The notes below the pieces were generated by a model, which was given only the letters and a program-made list of their open reading frames with translations, made no database searches and was not told the DNA's origin. The position numbers and the translations under genes were made by a program. Shown here piece by piece: positions 50,092-60,764 of a stretch of DNA of 64,000 nucleotides (its first letter is position 1; each line of letters begins with the position of its first letter). The stretch lies in assembly GCF_963678635.1 (NCBI RefSeq), contig NC_087064.1, positions 372,001 through 436,000 of the forward strand. The letters are read 5' to 3'. This stretch comes from Symsagittifera roscoffensis (Eukaryota > Xenacoelomorpha > Acoela > Convolutidae).

Positions 50092-50372
50092 AGGTAGTTG
50101 ACGGTAGTTAAGTTGAAAATAAAATGATTTTTAGTTAAGAGAGAGGGGTACCTTCAACTGGAATGTGTGGGTTTAACCAATGAGAATGAATTTTCCTTAT
50201 TTGGATTGTAGTCGTGTCCAATTAGATTTTAGTTTCCTTTTATGGAATTCTTATAGAAAACTCGTGTCCAATTGGAAACAAAGCTCCATTTTACATATTG
50301 TCGTTTCCAATCACAAAAATGTTAATTTTTGTTCAAGTTGTTGTATCCAATCAGAGGAACCTTTCAAGGACT
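50092..50372. promoter_or_regulatory. CCAAT-box promoter region of acidic-tail gene, copy B
   Basis: CCAAT boxes at 50177, 50218, 50268, 50307 and 50347, all exactly 2032 bp from those of copy A. The first reads CCAATGAG instead of CCAATCAG. Duplication with the gene extends from about 49486 to 50513. The array lies upstream of the ATG at 49986 and downstream of the stop of the PC4-like gene at 50522-51109. Confidence 0.6.
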
Positions 50373-50521
50373 TAAGTCTTCCAAATAAGTAAAAATATAC
50401 ACAAAAGCAATCGCAAAATTAAATGACCAAAAGTTGTTTGCTGTAAAAATAAGAAATATTGCCGATATAAGTAACAAAAGAAGAAAAATTAATAAAAGTA
50501 GCATCTTTGCTAGTCTTCTCA

Positions 50522-51109
50522 TCAAGTTAACTGAATTTTTTGTATATAATCGATGAGAAATTGCTGATTTTTCAGCAGATATTCAAGTTCTTTAATTTTG
50601 ATGTAGATTTGAGATGATAACTCAAAGTTGATGAATTTTTCAAAGCAAATCTCTGGAAATCTGATACCAAACCTGATCATGCAAGATTTTGAACTTTGAA
50701 AGTCCTTAAAAAAATGGAGGAATAAAGCACTTTGCTGGGGAGTTTTAACAAATTTGGGAGTTGGATATGGAATAAAAAGAGTCTTTGAAATATTATCGTA
50801 CGATTTTTTTATCAACTTCAAATTTTCTAAAATAAATAAAATTTCTTTTCTAGCCAAGTGTAACTCAGCTGTAAGTTTATAGCTTTGATAAGCAATATGT
50901 GAATCAAAAGTAAACTCTTTGATTGAGTAAGTTTCTCTAAAGAGACCTTTATTTAGTCGGAGAACTCTATTTAGGACAACATAAACGTCCAAAAAATTGT
51001 GAAAATAGTAAGAATCTACATCTATTTCATCAATAAGGAAATCACACGGAATATTTTCTTTTTTCTTGTAGAGTAATTCGAGGAAGTTCAAATGCTTTTT
51101 GATTGACAT
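50522..51109 (-). CDS. Diverged PC4-like family protein, 195 aa
   Basis: Intact frame from ATG 51109 (MSIKKHLNFL) to TGA. Same length and layout as the 45837 gene. It shares a motif with the 44778 gene: FLIDEIDVD, then VVLNRVLRLNKG, against WTDEVDGD and VLLKRWRGD. The second half has strands CMIRFGIRF and FINFELSSQIYIKI with a helix IKELEYLLKN, so the PC4-like reading is weaker here. It is divergently arranged with the polymerase across a ~0.5-kb promoter, which argues for co-expression and a replication role. A CCAAT box (TTGATTGG on +, 51164-51171 region) lies ~55 bp upstream of its ATG, and the CRE array lies beyond. Confidence 0.55.
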   Translation of the reverse strand: MSIKKHLNFLELLYKKKENIPCDFLIDEIDVDSYYFHNFLDVYVVLNRVLRLNKGLFRETYSIKEFTFDSHIAYQSYKLTAELHLARKEILFILENLKLIKKSYDNISKTLFIPYPTPKFVKTPQQSALFLHFFKDFQSSKSCMIRFGIRFPEICFEKFINFELSSQIYIKIKELEYLLKNQQFLIDYIQKIQLT

Positions 51110-51204
51110 TCTTAAAAAATGAATATTTTGGATCCAAAGTTATGACTAGAAACTGCTTAGTTCTGATTGGTTGAAAATTTTTCTGGAAAATTCTAGAACT
51201 TTCA

Positions 51205-51430
51205 AAGGAATGACGTCATTACCATAATAGGAAAATTGTGTGGGTGTTGACGTCATTTCTATTTCTAGAATAACGTCATTATCATAAAAGGAACATTGCG
51301 TGGGTGGTGACGTCACTTCTAAATATAGAATGACGTCATTACCATAAAAGGAAAATTGCGTAGGCGGTGACGTCACTTCTATTCAAAGAATGACGTCATT
51401 ACCATAAAAGGATAATTGCGTAGGCGTCAC
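51205..51430. promoter_or_regulatory. Tandem CRE (TGACGTCA) array, bidirectional promoter
   Basis: A 60-bp unit repeats about 3.7 times. Perfect palindromic TGACGTCA octamers start at 51211, 51248, 51308, 51331, 51368 and 51391; a TAACGTCA variant is at 51271 and a partial GGCGTCAC near 51424. Spacing alternates 37 and 23 bp. Each unit also carries ACCATAAAAGGA and ATTGCGT(G/A)GG. TGACGTCA is the classical CREB/ATF bZIP site. The array lies between the divergent starts at 51109 and 51617, so it probably drives both the PC4-like gene and the polymerase. An open frame read through it on the minus strand (51146-51376) is an artefact of the repeats. Confidence 0.8.
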
Positions 51431-51436
51431 TGTTAG

Positions 51437-51444
51437 TATAAATA
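51437..51444 (+). promoter_or_regulatory. TATA box of the polymerase gene
   Basis: TATAAATA directly after the CRE array, 180 bp before the polymerase ATG. It predicts transcription start at about 51465-51475, leaving a short first exon before the leader intron at 51542. Confidence 0.6.
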
Positions 51445-51541
51445 CACTTATTTTATTGGGTTAAATCATTCTTTTGTTTGCCAATCAGAAACAGTCAATT
51501 GAATTTTACTTCAAATTTTACATTTCGTTACTTCACGAAAA

Positions 51542-51613
51542 GTAAGTATTTTCATTCAATTGGTACTTTAAGTTTTTAATTTTGGAACATTCCAAAAGTC
51601 CCAATTTTTTTAG
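51542..51613 (+). other. Predicted 72-nt intron in the polymerase 5' leader
   Basis: Donor GTAAGTATT at 51542 and acceptor TTTTTTTAG ending at 51613, three bases before the ATG at 51617. Length and T-rich acceptor fit compact introns of nematode type. It is the best splice pair in the element. Confidence 0.6.
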
Positions 51614-51616
51614 ATA

Positions 51617-54600
51617 ATGCCTGCCCTTAACCGAAACGAGAAAGTCAAATGTGAGGAATGTGGTCAGGAATACAGGAGAGCTGATAATGCGAGACAACGA
51701 AAAAGATGTGCTAAAGGAGTTGTTTCTTGTCCTGAATGTAAGTATTCCACTTACAATCAACAAGAAATGAGCTATCATATGGCTAAGAAGCATGCTCAAC
51801 CAAGTTCGAAGCAGTCGACGGTTTGTTCTTCTTGTGAACAAGAGTTCCCGAGTTACTACTCTCTCCAGCAACATCGGAGAAAGGAGCATGGAGCGAAACA
51901 ACGGAAACCTAGTGCTACGGTAGCCGACTTGAACAAGATTGTGGAGGATGAGGGGGAAGATGGTGAAAAATTGAAGGAGGAAATTGGTGCATGTCAACAT
52001 TTTCTAGTGGATACGGAGATGGAAAATGGGAGACACAAGGTATTTAACTTCCAAATGTCCAAGTTAGATACTAAAATCATTAACGAGAAACTTGAAGAAG
52101 TCTTCAACAAGCTCGATTCTGCAGCCAAAATCAACATTGCTCTGGGTTTTGTTCTTCGAAATATTGAGACTGGTGAATATCGATATTTCTACGCCCATGA
52201 AAACAATACTCTGTTTGAAAAATCCCACTTACTTTGTACGAAAGCGGATTTGATAACCATCCAAGGAAAAGTAGAAAAATTTGATATTGTGGAGCAATGT
52301 ACCCAAGAACGCCAGAACACAAGGTGGCGATTCAAGTTGATTACTAACGTTACAATTTTTGCTGCTTTGCTGAAAAACATCCCAATGTCTTACCCGAACC
52401 TTTATTATGACATACGCGAGTGAATTGTCTTTTATCTAACAAAGACAAGGAACCTTACAAAGATCATTTGTGTCTTTTCCGCGCATTGGCCATGTACATG
52501 AACGGACACAATGATCTCGACACTCACATATCCAGATATTTTACAGAATTCATAACAAAATCTGGTTATGATCCAAAAAATTTTCGTGGAGTTTCCGTTG
52601 AAGACTTACCTGTTGTCGAGGAAATAACTGAACGCAACATCTTTATTTACGATTTTGATATTCAAGAGGGAGAATATGTGGGAGAACTAACACGAAGAAG
52701 TATTGGTAGATTTGATAAAACAGTCAAATTACTGCGATTCAACAACCATATCATTCATACAAATGATATAGATAGCTTCTTTAAGTGTTTCCGGTGCCCT
52801 AGTTGTGATAGTTTCTTCAAAAGATCCGAGTTTCTCAACAAACATCTTCTGAGATGTAAGGATCGTGTGAAACATATTTACCCAAAGAACGTATATGAGC
52901 TTCGCAAAACCTTGTTTGAAAAGCTAGAAGGATTCAATCTTCCAGTTTCTGAAGACAACAAACTTTTCAATAATCCAGCAATTTTCGATTTTGAGTCGAT
53001 ATGTGTTCCTACAGAAGAACTAAAAGAAACACAAACTACTACCTGGATTGGGAAACACGTTCCAACTTCAGTCTCTATATCATCGAATCTGATTGATGAA
53101 CCCATCTTCTTACAACAAGGATCCACAGAATTTGATAATTGATTTTGTATCCAACCTCGAGCTGTTGGCTGAACAAAGTAAGCTAGAAATGAGAAAAAAA
53201 TTTCAAGATATTGAAGTAGCTGTCAATGAAAGAATGAAAAAAATCTTTGATCAATTGAATGAGCGAGGCCAGAATTTTTCAAGTAACAAGTTTGAGTACG
53301 AAGATGAATGTATTGAAGATTCGGAAGAAGCAGATATGTCAACACAATTCTTGCGAATTCAGAAAAATCAACTCATCGATTGGAAACAACATCTGGAGAG
53401 ACATGTAAATACTTTACCTGTTTTTGGATTTAACAGTGGTAGATATGATTTAAATTTGATCAAGTCCTACCTAATCCCCTATTTGATTCGCGATAAAGAA
53501 CAAGAAACATCCGTCATCAAAAAAGCAAATGACTTTATATCTTTCAAGTTTGGAGATGTACAATTTCTCGACATAATGAAGTTTCTGGGAGGGGCAGCTA
53601 CTTTGGACTCCTTTCTCAAAGCCTATAAAGCTAGCGAAACTAAAGGATTCTTTCCCTATGAGTGGTTTGATAACCCAGACAAACTTGATTTTCCAGGACT
53701 GCCCCCATATGAAGCATTTTTCAGTAAACTTAGAAACAACAATCCTCTAGACAAAGACTTTACTGATTATGAAAAACTGAGGAAGAGTGGACTTGATGAA
53801 CAGCAAGCACTGAAAAAACTTCAAATCAAGACTGTTCCTTCATCTGGTTTGGATAATTACAATTACTTACAAGAGACTTGGAAGAAAAATGGAATGACAG
53901 TGTTCAAAGACTTTTTGAAGTGGTACAACAACAAGGATGTAGTTCCAACCCTGGAGGCAATGCAAAAAATGATTCAGTTTTATCATAACAAGGGGATAGA
54001 TATGTTGAAACTTGGATCTACACTTCCAAATCTAGCAAACATTTGTCTACACAAATCTACAAATTACAAGTTTTATCCATTTTGCGAAAGTGATAAAGAC
54101 TTGTGTGAAAAAATACGAGAAGACATGACTGGTGGGCCTTCGATTGTGTTCACTCGAAAAAATATTTGTAAGTCAATCGTTGGAATTGATGCGAGTCAGC
54201 TTTACCCCTATTCAATGTGTCAAGATATGCCAACAGGACTGTATACGAGATGGGAGTTTGACACTGATATGCAGAAATTCAAGGCTAGACATAATCGAAC
54301 TCGCAACTTTGAGAATATGGTCATGTCTTTCTTTCAAGAATCAAGACCAGAATGTAAAATTGAGAGCTTTTTTACATCTGGAATACAGAAGAAAATTGAC
54401 TGTTTTAATGTGGACGGTTATTGTGATCACTGTAAAACAGTATTCGAGGCAATGGGATGCTACTATCACTTTTGTTCTTGTCAAGAAGCTCGTCCCTCCT
54501 TAACAGAACAGGATATCGAGCGAGTAAATAAGAAGAGAGAGATGGATGAGATGAGACGAGAATACATTCAAGAGAAAGGATACAAAGTTGAAGAAATGTG

Positions 54601-55909
54601 GGAGTGTGACTGGTGGGAAAGTTTCAAAACCGATGAAAAGATCAAAAATCACGTCAGAACCCACTTTCCCTATAAAAGACCTCTTTCTACAGACTCTCTT
54701 CTAGCAAAGATAAAAGATGGATCTATTTTTGGCTACGTTCAGTGCGACTTGGTTGTTCCAGATGAACTGAAATCAAATATTGCGAATTTTCCTCCAATTT
54801 TCAAAAATACTGAGGTCGGAAGAAATGATATTGGAGATTACATTAAAAACTATGCGATCGAGAACGAAATGTTAAAGCATCCTCAGAGAATGCTGATATC
54901 TAGTTTCAAGCTGGAAAATGGAACGGTTATAACTCCTCTCTTCAACTTTTATATGGAACTTGGATTACAGTGCACCAAAATTTACCGATTTGTTCAATAT
55001 TCTCCTCGGAAGTGTTTCAATAATTTCGTTCAATCGGTGGTTGATGCAAGAAGAGAAGGAGATGAAAACCCTTTGTCAGGAGTTGTAGCAGAAACAATGA
55101 AGCTCTTGGGCAATTCCTCCTATGGATATCAGATCATGGATAGATCCAGGCATACAATCACGAAGTATCTGAACGATGAAAAAACTCACAAGGCAATCAA
55201 TGAACCACTGTTTAAGAGACTTAACACCGTTGAGAAGGACTTATATGAGGTGGAGTTATTGAAGTCAACTATTGAGCACAGAGAACCCATCATTGTTGGT
55301 TTTTTCATACTTCAGTATGCAAAACTGAGAATATTGGAACTCTACTATAACTTCTTTGACAAGTTCTGTGATGTGAATAAATTTGAAGAGTTGGACACAG
55401 ACTCACTTTACTTGGCACTTGCAGAAGAAAATTTGTACGATTGCATCCAACCAGATAAGAGAGTTGCTTGGGAAAAAATGAGGGAGAGTGATTGCAGAGA
55501 TTCCTTCCAGGCGGATGCAAAATCTAATTTCTTTCCTCGAACCTGTTGTAGTATCCATAAAAAACATGATAAGCGGGAGCCGGGACTTTTCAAAGAAGAA
55601 TTTAGGTGCACAGAAATGCTCTGTTTATGTAGTAAGACATATTGCTGCTATGACAACAAGTCAGACAAATTCAAATTTAGCAGCAAAGGATTGAATAAGC
55701 GGGTTCTAGAAGACTCTGGAGATGGACCTTTAACAAAGTATAGGAGAGTACTCGATGAAGCAATTAATCTTACATCTACTAACAGAGGATTCAGAACTAT
55801 AAATTATATGGTGGCTACATATGAACAGACAAAGAAAGGACTAAGCTATTTTTATCCAAAAAGACAAGTACAAGATGATGGAATTCATACAAAACCACTG
55901 AACTTATAA
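51617..55909 (+). CDS. PolB: Protein-primed type B DNA polymerase (Polinton family), two frameshifts
   Basis: About 1431 codons in three overlapping frames: 51617-52423, about 52411-53142 and 53093-55909. Order: zinc fingers (C12/C15 degenerate; C38-C41-H54-H59; C70-C73-H86-H91); a Polinton-type N-terminal region; DHLCLFRAL, like the OTU catalytic Cys motif; a CPSC zinc site; exonuclease ExoI FDFESI, ExoII NSGRYDLN and ExoIII YNNKD; polymerase motif A DASQLYP, B KLLGNSSYG and C DTDS. An insert between A and B (DGYC to MWECDWW) resembles the PD-(D/E)XK-like insert of such polymerases. All key residues are present. Frames shift by -1 near 52418-52421 and by +1 near 53113-53120 with no slippery heptamer or splice pair, so mutation or assembly error is likeliest. 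The enzyme would copy the element from terminal-protein-primed ends. TATA box and CRE array lie upstream. Confidence 0.9.
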
Positions 55910-56040
55910 GAACTGATCTGGTCAAGTAAATTTATTCATGATGTTGTATTATATTGGGTTTATGATGTTAAAATGTAAAATGTTGCGGTAAACTTGTTAT
56001 ACAATGCAGTGATTTATATACTTTCTTTGTAATTTAAACT
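55910..56040. other. Short 3' spacer after the polymerase
   Basis: About 130 bp of AT-rich sequence between the polymerase stop and the right inverted repeat. I see no clear AATAAA signal; polyadenylation may use sequence in the inverted repeat. Confidence 0.4.
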
Positions 56041-56500
56041 TTTTTCTCAAAATACTTGACTTTTTTCGAAGTCTCTGTAGGTTCAGAATAGATTCAGATA
56101 GGTAGAAAGTAAAAGTATCTAATAAATTAAACAAAATCTTATCGTGTTTTGAATTTTTTCGAAAATTGCACAAAAACTCTTACCATTGACTTACCATCCA
56201 CCAAAAAAAACTTAATATTTAACCTTAATTCTACACGTAATTAACAATCAATTGTTCCAAATTAGGTAACGCGCGCCGAGATTTTTGCGAAAAAATTACA
56301 CAAAAACCAAAAAATTTTCGTTTTTCTTTCTCTTACCATCACACTGAAACCTTACCATTGGTATTCCCTATCTTAATACATTGTAGACTCTATACCCAAT
56401 CTTAATACATAGCTGGCGGACCGGATGCTCTATTCCCTATCTTAATACATGGGGGTCCGCCTCCTCCCCCCCCCCCACTTAACCTCCAACATCTACTACT
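56041..56500 (-). repeat. Right terminal inverted repeat (~0.46 kb)
   Basis: Reverse complement of the left inverted repeat, ending CTACTACT at 56500. It carries three TATtCCCtATCTTAATACAT motifs (56362, 56391, 56431), the GGTCCGCC/GGCGGACC pair, four CTTACCAT octamers (56179, 56190, 56332, 56351) and an expanded C tract at about 56464-56476. The outer third is nearly identical to the left end; the inner part is diverged. Confidence 0.9.
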
Positions 56501-56506
56501 AGCTTC
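56501..56506. other. Right 6-bp target-site duplication (AGCTTC)
   Basis: Identical to 40749-40754. The satellite resumes with ACTCCATATCAGCAAC exactly as in the uninterrupted copies at 60694 and 62537. Confidence 0.9.
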
Positions 56507-59500
56507 ACTCCATATCAGCAACAAGAACATTCTTCAATACACCCCTTGACAGCTTCACTTCATATCAGCAACTAGCCTATGGAGTGAAGGTGGCACAGGG
56601 AATGTTATGCTAGTTGCTGATATGGAGTGAAGCTGTCAAAAGTTGTGTTGAAGAAAGCGCTTGTTGCTGATATGGAGTGAAGGTGGCAGAGGGTGTGTTG
56701 GTGAAAATATGCTAGTTGCTGACATGGAGTGAAGCTGTCAAAGGGTGTGTTGAAGAATGTGCTTGTTGCTGATATGGAGTGAAATTGGCAGAGGGTGTGT
56801 TGGTGTATGTTGTGGCAGTTGATATGTAGTGAAGTTGTCAAAGGGTGTGTTGAAGAATGTGCTTGTTGCTGATGTGGAGTGAAGTTGGCAAAGGGTGTGT
56901 TGGTGAATGCTGTGCTAGTTGCTGATATGAAGTGAAGCTGTCAAAGGGTGTGTTGAAGAATGTGCTTGTTGCTGATATGGAGTGAAATTGGCAGAGGGTG
57001 TGTTGGTGTATGTTGTGGCAGTTGATATGTAGTGAAGTTGTCAAAGGGTGTGTTGAAGAATGTGCTTGTTGCTGATGTGGAGTGAAGTTGGCAAAGAGTG
57101 TGTTGGTGAATGCTGTGCTAGTTGCTGATAGGAAGTGAAGCTGTCAAAGGGTGTCTTGAAGAATGTGCTTGTTGCTGATGAAGAGTGAAGCTGTCAAAGG
57201 GTGTGTTCAAGAACGTGCTTATTGCTGATATGGAGTGAAGGTGGCAGAGGGTGTGTCGGTGAATGCTGTGCTTTTTGCTGATATGAAGTGAAACTGTCAA
57301 AGGGTGTGTTGAAGAATGTGCTTGTTTTTGATGCACAGTGAAGGTGGCAGAGGGTGTGTTGGTGAACGTTCTGCTAGTTACTGACATGGAGTGAAGCTGT
57401 CAAGGGTTTAGTGAAGAATGTGCTTGTTGCTGATATGGAGTGAAGCTGTCAAAGGGTGTGTTCAAGAACGTGCTTATTGCTGATATGGAGTGAAGGTGGC
57501 AGAGGGTGTATCGGTGAATGCTGTGCTTTTCGCTGATATGAAGTGAAACTGTCAAAGGGTGTGTTGAAGAATGTGCTTGTTTTTGATGTACAGTGAAGGT
57601 GGCAGAGGGTGTGTTGGTGAACGTTCTGCTAGTTACTGACATGGAGTGAAGCTGTCAAGGGTTTAGTGAAGAATGTGCTTGTTGCTGATATGGAGTGAAG
57701 CTGTCAGAGGGTTTGATCAAGAACGTGCTTATTGCTGATATGGAGTGAAGGTGGCAGAGGGTGTGTCGGTGAATGCTGTGCTAGTTGCTGATATGAAGTG
57801 AAGCTGTCAAAGGGTGAGTTGAAGAATGTGCTTGTTGCTGACGTAGAGTGAAGGTGGCAAAGGGTGTGTTGGTGAATGTTGTGCTAGTTGCTGATATGGA
57901 GTGAAGCTGTCAAAATTGTGTTGAAGAAATCGCTTGTTGCTGATATAGAGTGAAGGTGGCAGAGGGTGTGTTGGTGAAAGTTATGCTAGTTGCTGACATG
58001 GAGCGAAGCTGTCAAAGGACGTGTTGAAGAATGTGCTTGTTGCTGATATGGAGTGAAATTGGCAGAGGGTGTGTCGGTGAATGCTGTGCAATTTGTTGAT
58101 ATGAAGTGAAACTGTCAAAGGGTGCGTTGAAGAATGTGCTTGTTTCTGATGTACAGTGAAGGTGGCAGAGGGTGTGTTGGTGAACGTTCTGCTAGTTGCT
58201 GACATGGAGTGAAGCTGTCAAGGGGTTTAGTGAAGAATGTGCTTGTTGCTGATATGGAGTGAAGCTGTCAGAGGGTGTGTTCAAGAACGTGCTTATTGCT
58301 GATATGGAGTGAAGGTGGCAGAGGGTGTGTCGGTGATTGCTGTGCTAGTTGCTGATACGAAGTGAAGCTGTCAAAGGGTGTGTTGAAGAATGTGCTTGTT
58401 GCTGATGTGGAGTGAAGTTGGCAAAGAGTGTGTTGGTGAATGCTGTGCTAGTTGCTGATATGAAGTGAAGCTGTCAAAGGGTGTCTTGAAGAATGTGCTT
58501 GTTGCTGATGTAGAGTGAAGGTGGCAGAGGATGTGTTGATGAACGTTCTGCTAGTTGCTGACATGGAGTGAAGCTGTCAAAGGGTGTGTTCAAGAACGTG
58601 CTTATTGCTGATATGGAGTGAAGGTGGCAGAGGGTGTGTCGGTAAATGCTGTGCTATTTGCTGATATGAAGTGAAACTGTCAAAGGGTGTGTTGAAGAAT
58701 GTGCTTGTTTCTGATGTACAGTGAAGGTGGCAGAGGGTGTGTTGGTGAACGTTCTGCTAGTTGCTGACATAGAGTGAAGCTGTCAAGGGGTTTAGTGAAG
58801 AATGTGCTTGTTGCTGATATGGAGTGAAGCTGTCAGAGGGTGTGTTCAAGAACGTGCTTATTGCTGATATGGAGTAAAGCTGTCAAAAGTTGTGTTGAAG
58901 AAAGCGCTTGTTGCTGATATAGAGTGAAGGTGGCAGAGGGTGTGTTGGTGAAAGTTATGCTAGTTGCTGATATAGAGCGAAGCTGTCAAAGGGTGTGTTG
59001 AAGAATGTGCTTGTTGCTGATATGGAGTGAAATTGGCAGAGGGTGTGTAGGTGTATGTTGTGGCAGTTGATATGTAGTGAAGTTGTCAAAGGGTGTGTTG
59101 AAGATTGCGCTTGTTGCTGATATGAAGTGAAGGTAGCAGAGGATGTGTCGGTGAATGCTGTGCGGGTTGTTGATATAGAGAGGAGCTCCAAAAGGTGCGT
59201 TGAAGATTGTGCTTGTTGCTGATATTGAGTGAAGGTCGCAGAGGGTGTGTTGATGAATGTTATGCTAGTTGCTGATATGGAGTGAAGCTGTCAAGGGGTG
59301 TATTGAAGAATGTGCTTGTTGCTGATATGGAGTGAAGCTGGCAATGGGTGTGTTGAAGAATGTGCTTGTTGATGGTATGGAGTGAAGGTTGCAGAGGGTG
59401 TGTCGGTGAAAGCTGTGCTAGTTGCTGATATGGAGTGAAGCTGTCAAAGGGTGTGTTGAAGAATGTGCTTGTTGCTGATATAGAGTGAAGGTGACAGAGG

Positions 59501-59520
59501 GTGTGTTGGTGAAAGTTATG

Positions 59521-59642
59521 CTCCATACCATCAACAAGCACATTCTTCAACACACCCTCTGCCAGCTTCACTATAAAAATAAGCAACAAGAACATTCTTC
59601 AATACACCCCTTGACAGCTTCACTTCATATCAGCAACTAGCA
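59521..59642 (-). repeat. Inverted satellite segment with empty target site, copy 1
   Basis: About 120 bp in opposite orientation within the array. It is the reverse complement of direct sequence at about 59260-59380, so it forms a fold-back with a ~140-bp spacer. It holds the single AGCTTC (59564-59569) that is duplicated around the transposon. The bases right after differ from the other copies (ACTATAAAAATAAGC). Confidence 0.8.
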
Positions 59643-60644
59643 TATGGAGTGAAGGTGGCACAGGGAATGTTATGCTAGTTGCTGATATGGAGTGAAGGTG
59701 TCAAAGGGTGTGTTCAAGAACGTGCTTATTGCTGATATGGAGTGAAGGTTGCAGAGAGTGTGTCGGTGAATGCTGTGCTATTTGCTGATATGAAGTGAAA
59801 CTGTCAAAGGGTGTGTTGAAGAATGTGCTTGTTTCTGATGTACAGTGAAGGTTGCAGAGGGTGTGTTGGTGAACGTTCTGCTAGTTGCTGACATGGAGTG
59901 AAGCTGTCAAGGGGTTTAGTGAAGAATGTGCTTGTTGCTGATATGGAGTGAAGCTGTCAGAGGGTGTGTTCAAGAACGTGCTTATTGCTGATATGGAGTA
60001 AAGCTGTCAAAATTTGTGTTGAAGAAAGCGCTTGTTGCTGATATAGAGTGAAGGTGGCAGAGGGTGTGTTGGTGAAAGTTATGCTAGTTGCTGACATAGA
60101 GCGAAGCTGTCAAAGGGTGTGTTGAAGAATGTGCTTGTTGCTGATATGGAGTGAAATTGGCAGAGGGTGTGTAGGTGTATGTTGTGGCAGTTGATATGTA
60201 GTGAAGTTGTCAAAGGGTGTGTTGAAGATTGCGCTTGTTGCTGATATGAAGTGAAGGTAGCAGAGGATGTGTCGGTGAATGCTGTGCGGGTTGTTGATAT
60301 GGAGAGGAGCTCCAAAAGGTGCGTTGAAGAATGTACTTGTTGCTGATATTGAGTGAAGGTCGCAGAGGGTGTGTTGATGAATGTTATGCTAGTTGCTGAT
60401 ATGGAGTGAAGCTGTCAAGGGCTTTATTGAAGAATGTGCTTGTTGCTGATATGGAGTGAAGCTGGCAATGGGTGTGTTGAAGAATGTGCTTGTTGATGGT
60501 ATGGAGTGAAGGTGGCAGATGGTGTGTCGGTGAAAGCTGTGCTAGTTGCTGATATGGAGTGAAGCTGTCAAAGGGTGTGTTGAAGAATGTGCTTGTTGCT
60601 GATATAGAGTGAAGGTGACAGAGGGTGTGTTGGTGAAAGTTATG

Positions 60645-60764
60645 CTCCATACCATCAACAAGCACATTCTTCAACACACCCTCTGCCAGCTTCACTCCAT
60701 ATCAGCAACAAGAACATTCTTCAATACACCCCTTGACAGCTTCACTTCATATCAGCAACTAGCA
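60645..60764 (-). repeat. Inverted satellite segment with empty target site, copy 2
   Basis: Same inverted 120-bp segment, 1124 bp after copy 1. AGCTTC is at 60688-60693 followed by ACTCCATATCAGC, the same bases that follow the right transposon border. This is a paralogous empty site. Confidence 0.85.

Larger units (their letters stand above)
40755..56500. mobile_element. Maverick/Polinton-like DNA transposon, 15.7 kb
   Basis: The element is bounded by inverted repeats starting AGTAGTAGATG, flanked by a perfect AGCTTC duplication, and inserted in type B satellite. Its size, 6-bp duplication, long inverted repeats and protein-primed type B polymerase match the Maverick/Polinton class. Other genes are a polymerase-N-terminus zinc-finger paralogue, three PC4-like proteins, two copies of an acidic-tailed protein and a twice-occurring C-terminal module. 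I could not find an integrase, packaging ATPase, cysteine protease, or major or minor capsid frame in any reading frame. It may be a derivative that depends on a full element for integration, or an unusual lineage. Polymerase frameshifts and one nonsense codon suggest it is now decaying, or that the assembly holds small errors. Confidence 0.88.

Noticed and set aside
51146-51376. 76-codon minus frame upstream of the polymerase
   Set aside because: It is a translation of the 60-bp CRE repeat; repeated TSPPTQFS peptides simply mirror the DNA array.
52415-52424. Programmed -1 frameshift or an intron at the first polymerase break
   Set aside because: No X-XXY-YYZ slippery heptamer, no plausible GT...AG pair in frame. 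Mutation or assembly error is simpler, though not excluded.
54132-54503. 123-codon + frame and several minus frames inside the polymerase
   Set aside because: Shadows of the polymerase frame that carries the conserved catalytic motifs.
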